Position numbers and translations under genes: made by a program. A stretch of 64,000 nt of DNA. Source: JAWPMT01 sp965267435. Lineage in GTDB: Bacteria; Bacteroidota; Bacteroidia; Cytophagales; Cyclobacteriaceae. Of this stretch, positions 60,302 through 64,000 are shown in pieces; within the stretch, counting starts at the first letter, position 1; each line of letters begins with the position of its first letter. The stretch covers positions 6,634,001 to 6,698,000 of the forward strand of contig OZ253960.1 of the NCBI GenBank assembly GCA_965267435.1, written 5' to 3'. A model generated the notes under the pieces. It made no database searches, had not been told where the DNA came from, and saw only the letters and a program-made list of their open reading frames with translations.

Positions 60302-61699
60302 TTGAATAAAGGACTTATACTGCTCATCACCTGTGTTGCCGCGCTAGGAGGTCTCCTTTTTGGATACGATACCGGCGTCATCAATGGCACGCAGTTTTAT
60401 TTCAGTAAATTTTTTGAACTCGAGGGGGCCATGAAAGGCTGGGTAGTCAGTAGTGCGCTGCTGGGGTGCCTGGCAGGGGCCATCATTGCGGGACCATTGA
60501 GTAATGCCTGGGGACGGAAGCTGAGTCTCATCATCTCTGCATTACTCTTCACGGCTTCGGCTTGGGGTTCGGGACTACCCGAGTTTCTACCGCAGTCCGT
60601 GCCATTGCTGGTGTTTTTCCGAATTGTCGGTGGCTTAGGTATTGGTGTTGCTTCCATGAACGCCCCGATGTATATCGCCGAGATAGCGCCTGCGGATCGT
60701 CGAGGCAATCTCGTCAGCTACTACCAGCTGGCCATAGTTATTGGGTTCTTTGTCGTATTTCTGGCCACGTATTTCATCGGACAGGGCTACTCTACGGAAG
60801 AGAACATTCAGACGGGCTGGAGGGTAATGTTCTGGTCTGAGTTGATCCCTTGCGTTTTGTTCTTGCTGATGTTGTTTCTGGTGCCACGAAGTCCGCGTTG
60901 GCTGGTCATGAAGGGGCACAATGAAGAGGCCATCGTCGTATTGAAGAGGATCCATGGACCAGAGAATGCGATGAAGGAATTGGACGATATCAAAGAGTCC
61001 CTGATGAAGTCATCCAAGCAGTCGAGCATCTCACCTTTCGCTCAGGGCGTCCTACCGATCATTCTCATCGGTTCCTTTTTGTCGATCTTTCAGCAGTTCA
61101 CAGGTATCAACGCCGTGCTCTACTATGGTGCGGACATCTTCGAACAAGCCCTGGGGATAGGAGAGGATGAGGTGCTTCAACAGCAGGTGTTGCTGGCAGG
61201 AGTGAATTTCCTCTTCACCTTCATAGCGATGTTCACAGTCGACAAGTTGGGTCGACGGCCGCTACTACTGATAGGCTCTGTGGGTATGATGGTGGGATTC
61301 CTGGTCTTGGGATTGACATTACTGTCGGGCAATGTGGGGATCCTTTCATTGATCGGTGTGCTGCTTTTCATTGCCAGCTTTGCGATGTCTTTGGGCCCGG
61401 TGACGTGGGTCATATTGGCGGAGATGTTCCCCAACCGCATCCGCAGTATGGCCATGTCCATTGCTGTGTCTGCGCAATGGGCAGCTAATTTGGCTGTGTC
61501 GTGGTCCTTTCCTGTTATTGCCGAAAGCGAGGCGAACAGGAGTGAGAGCTGGAACCTGTCGATGCCCTACTTCATTTTTACGGGTTTCATTATTCTGCTA
61601 CTCATCTTCGCGATCAAGTACATCCCAGAAACCAAAGGGCGTACGCTCGAGGATCTGGAGAGTATTTGGGAGAAGAAGTACGGAGCTATGCGCAATTAG
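60302..61699 (+). CDS. sugar porter (MFS) transporter
   Basis: 465 aa, twelve transmembrane helices. Sugar-porter hallmarks are all present: ALGGLLFGYDTGVINGTQFYF, ADRRGNLVSYYQLAIVIG, VPRSPRWLVMKG, QQFTGINAVLYYGADIF, DKLGRRPLLL and PETKGRTLEDLE. The frame opens with TTG at 60302; no ATG lies nearby upstream. It imports a hexose or pentose by proton symport. Convergent with the glycoside hydrolase, which may supply its substrate. Confidence 0.93.
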   Translation: MNKGLILLITCVAALGGLLFGYDTGVINGTQFYFSKFFELEGAMKGWVVSSALLGCLAGAIIAGPLSNAWGRKLSLIISALLFTASAWGSGLPEFLPQSVPLLVFFRIVGGLGIGVASMNAPMYIAEIAPADRRGNLVSYYQLAIVIGFFVVFLATYFIGQGYSTEENIQTGWRVMFWSELIPCVLFLLMLFLVPRSPRWLVMKGHNEEAIVVLKRIHGPENAMKELDDIKESLMKSSKQSSISPFAQGVLPIILIGSFLSIFQQFTGINAVLYYGADIFEQALGIGEDEVLQQQVLLAGVNFLFTFIAMFTVDKLGRRPLLLIGSVGMMVGFLVLGLTLLSGNVGILSLIGVLLFIASFAMSLGPVTWVILAEMFPNRIRSMAMSIAVSAQWAANLAVSWSFPVIAESEANRSESWNLSMPYFIFTGFIILLLIFAIKYIPETKGRTLEDLESIWEKKYGAMRN

Positions 61700-61708
61700 C
61701 CTGCGGAT

Positions 61709-64000
61709 CTAAAGCGTCAGATCGATGGTATTTGAGCTGCCAGATAGTTTTACGTAGCCACTTTCATTCAGATAGATAGTCGCTGCATCCATTTGCAATG
61801 CACCGCTAGCAGGTGGATAGAAAAGTATATCCCAATCCTTGGTCTGCTCTATCACGAACGTCACTTTGTTTCCATCGGTGGACTTTGTCAATGTAATCTG
61901 GTTGTCGCCAATTTTTACATCCGAGATCGAGGCATTGTCCCAATCGGCGGGCATATTGGGCCGTAGCGTAATCTGCTTGAGATGTGCCTGTGGCTGTATG
62001 CCAAAATACTTAGTGACAATAGGCACAGCGACCGCATAGATGTTCCATGCCTGGGCCATCATTCCATAATCGGGGCTGACCTCATAGGTGGATCCCGGCA
62101 GCGCATGGCTGAATGAATTGGTCAGCTGTTTCATGTACTCATAAGACTCCTCAATATTGCCATAGTTGGCTTCCGCCATGGCCTGCACCCCTGTCGGCAA
62201 GGTCATCACAGCTCCCACATAGCTAAAGACTTCCCATTTCGATGATTCGGATTGGGACTCATCGCGGTCCAGACCGGTGACGTACACACCATACTTGCTG
62301 CGGTACTTTCTGCCCTCCTCGAGGGCTTCCTGAGCTTTCGCAGAATCAGCAATACCCATTTCCATGGGTGTATTCACGACCCAGTTGTGATAGATCACTC
62401 GACTGTCTACAACACCCGAAGGGCTAGCTGCCACGGCGACCTTTGATTCCTTTAACTCCTCTACCGCCCATGGTTTGTCTATGGTGTCTGATCGAACGAT
62501 GGCGGCGTCGATCAATTCGAGCGTTTTGCCCCGCGTAGCTCGGAAGTCCGCGTACGAGCCTGCATCCTCCGACCACCATTCGCTGTTGATCTTTGAGCGT
62601 AGAGCACTGGCGATGGAATCGTATTCGGCGGCTTCATCGCTCATGCCCAATGCGCCGGCCATCTGCCCCAGTGCCCAGGCCGCTTGTTGCGTGTACACGA
62701 ACACATCAATCATCTCCGTGTGCAGTCCGGGGATCTCCATCATTCCAGGTCCATCAGCATAGCCATTGCCATCGTGGTCCTGCTCCATGATCCACTCCAG
62801 ACCGGCCTGTGCTTCATCGAAATATTCCCGTAGGAAGGCTTCGTCGCCGGTCCATTCAAAGACCTTCCAAAGCAGGTAGATGAAGTGGGGTGTTTCATTG
62901 AGGTTGCCGGGATTAAATACTACGCCATTTGTGGAAGCCTCATGCATGATACGGCCATTGTCACCATTCGCATCTTTTGACAGTTTGAAGATGAGGTCGA
63001 TGGTGCTAAACACCTCCTCATGCTGCCCGGTGGCCAGCAGTCCCTGAAGTGAGTAGCAATTGTCGGCACCAAACCACCACGGATAATCGGCCATGCCTGC
63101 GGACAGACCACGCCCAACTCCGTCGACGTCACGCATCAGCCAGTCGGTATTGTACTTTGTCCACTCATACATGTCGGCGAGCTTCTTGTCCGGGATGTCG
63201 AGTTTGCTGGATGCATTGATGGCTTCATATCGAGCGATTTTGTCTGCCATCAGCGTGATATGGGAGGATTTGATGGCCTCCATGGTACGAACGGCCTCTT
63301 CCAGGGATTGATCAGACCCTGCGATGAAATATCGTATAAACGTTCGGTCATTTGCAGGCACGGTGATTGAGGAGGTGATTGTCGCATCCTCGCCCAGGCC
63401 TTTTCGCTCCGGGGAATAGGATGGCTTGCCGACCGTGGTATTATCGAGGGCGCCATCGACGGTCCACGCGGTGAACCAGTCATTGACGTTGTCCTTGGCC
63501 CACAGGTAGCTTTCTTCAACCTGGATCTGGTCAGGCCCGTCTTCGAGCGCCAGTTCTTCTGCCAACCACACGGGCATGAGGTCGACCATGGCGGTGAAAT
63601 TGAAGTCGATCGTCTGGGCGCTGGAGGAATTGTTGCGGATGGAGAACTCTACCATGAGCCCTTCCATCTGATCAGGGACAAATTGCCGCCGCTCTACGAC
63701 CAGTTGTCTCTCTTCCGATTCGAAGATGTGTCTGTTATCAACGGGGGAACTAATGAAAGATGAGGCATCATTTAGGACCCAGAGATCCTCATCCGCATCG
63801 ATGGCCGCCACAAACCCGTCCATCAGCTTAATGGGATGAGCCCAGATGCCACCCATTTCTCCCTGCACGTGCCACCCGTGATCGGGAAATGTGCCGTCCT
63901 GGTGGCCGACCACATACAATCTATCTCCGGCCGTGACAAACGGTGAGGCCAGGTAGTCTGGATTTCCTGTGATCGAAGGAAGTGACCCCTGAGAGTCAGA
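61709..64000 (-). CDS. six-hairpin glycoside hydrolase, 5' end outside the window
   Basis: 764 aa visible; the frame is open to the right edge, so the N-terminus is missing. An N-terminal beta-sandwich (EERQLVVERRQFVPDQMEGLMVEFSIRN) is followed by an (alpha/alpha)6-barrel with DYPWWFGADNCYSLQGLLATGQ, ETPHFIYLLWKVFEWTGDEAFL, QDHDGNGYADGPGMMEIPG and the C-terminal WNIYAVAVPIVTKYFGIQP. It resembles the amylo-1,6-glucosidase/GH63-like clan. Substrate not determinable; probably an alpha-glucan or related oligosaccharide. Confidence 0.82.
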   Translation of the reverse strand, partial: SDSQGSLPSITGNPDYLASPFVTAGDRLYVVGHQDGTFPDHGWHVQGEMGGIWAHPIKLMDGFVAAIDADEDLWVLNDASSFISSPVDNRHIFESEERQLVVERRQFVPDQMEGLMVEFSIRNNSSSAQTIDFNFTAMVDLMPVWLAEELALEDGPDQIQVEESYLWAKDNVNDWFTAWTVDGALDNTTVGKPSYSPERKGLGEDATITSSITVPANDRTFIRYFIAGSDQSLEEAVRTMEAIKSSHITLMADKIARYEAINASSKLDIPDKKLADMYEWTKYNTDWLMRDVDGVGRGLSAGMADYPWWFGADNCYSLQGLLATGQHEEVFSTIDLIFKLSKDANGDNGRIMHEASTNGVVFNPGNLNETPHFIYLLWKVFEWTGDEAFLREYFDEAQAGLEWIMEQDHDGNGYADGPGMMEIPGLHTEMIDVFVYTQQAAWALGQMAGALGMSDEAAEYDSIASALRSKINSEWWSEDAGSYADFRATRGKTLELIDAAIVRSDTIDKPWAVEELKESKVAVAASPSGVVDSRVIYHNWVVNTPMEMGIADSAKAQEALEEGRKYRSKYGVYVTGLDRDESQSESSKWEVFSYVGAVMTLPTGVQAMAEANYGNIEESYEYMKQLTNSFSHALPGSTYEVSPDYGMMAQAWNIYAVAVPIVTKYFGIQPQAHLKQITLRPNMPADWDNASISDVKIGDNQITLTKSTDGNKVTFVIEQTKDWDILFYPPASGALQMDAATIYLNESGYVKLSGSSNTIDLTL

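Overview
The window looks like chromosome of a free-living member of the Bacteroidota, most likely the order Cytophagales. The evidence is a carboxypeptidase-regulatory-type TonB receptor, many lipoproteins with short lipoboxes, a LytTR/PF06580 two-component pair, an ABC permease with the Bacteroidota-specific prefix domain next to a PadR regulator, and the general protein vocabulary. I cannot name a genus from the sequence alone.

Layout. 1-2.1 kb: 5' end of prs, tRNA-Gln with a terminator, a broken tRNA-Gln copy, and a secreted three-repeat protein. 2.3-6.2 kb: methyltransferase, serine-hydrolase lipoprotein, a fold-back repeat and an IS110-family element with a candidate bridge-RNA region. 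6.3-9.4 kb: LytTR response regulator and histidine kinase, then a paralogue of the three-repeat protein. 9.5-12.6 kb: PadR regulator and FtsX-type permease with a likely PadR operator. 12.7-18 kb: small housekeeping and stress genes (SIMPL, thioredoxin-like, DUF2214, YcaQ-like glycosylase, HIRAN, VOC, ATP-grasp). 18-22.8 kb: RND efflux operon plus a TPMT-type methyltransferase. 22.9-41.4 kb: a mixed chromosomal stretch (MscS channel, WYL regulator, molybdopterin oxidoreductase, CPBP protease, AraC-type regulator, sulfatase, adenylate cyclase, an unusual potassium-channel-like protein, nitrilase).

41.56-51.02 kb is the remarkable part: an integron-type gene-cassette array without an integrase in the window. 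Mostly single small genes, all on the minus strand, alternate with imperfect inverted-repeat sites. Seven of these sites are 226-227 bp long. Each intact cassette begins and ends with a short core (GTTAnnnnn ... nnnnnTAAC) that is complementary to itself but differs from cassette to cassette, which is the signature of attC sites. The outer arms and an internal stem covary between copies. Cargo includes a PIN toxin with its antitoxin, a CPCC zinc-ribbon-like protein, a TPR protein, lipoproteins and unknown membrane proteins. The left third of the array is eroded.

51.3-64 kb returns to chromosomal functions: AEC transporter, Tat-exported aminotransferase, CHRD-like lipoprotein, TonB receptor, GNAT, a MarR-PLP decarboxylase operon with two palindromic operators, a sugar porter, and a glycoside hydrolase running off the right edge.
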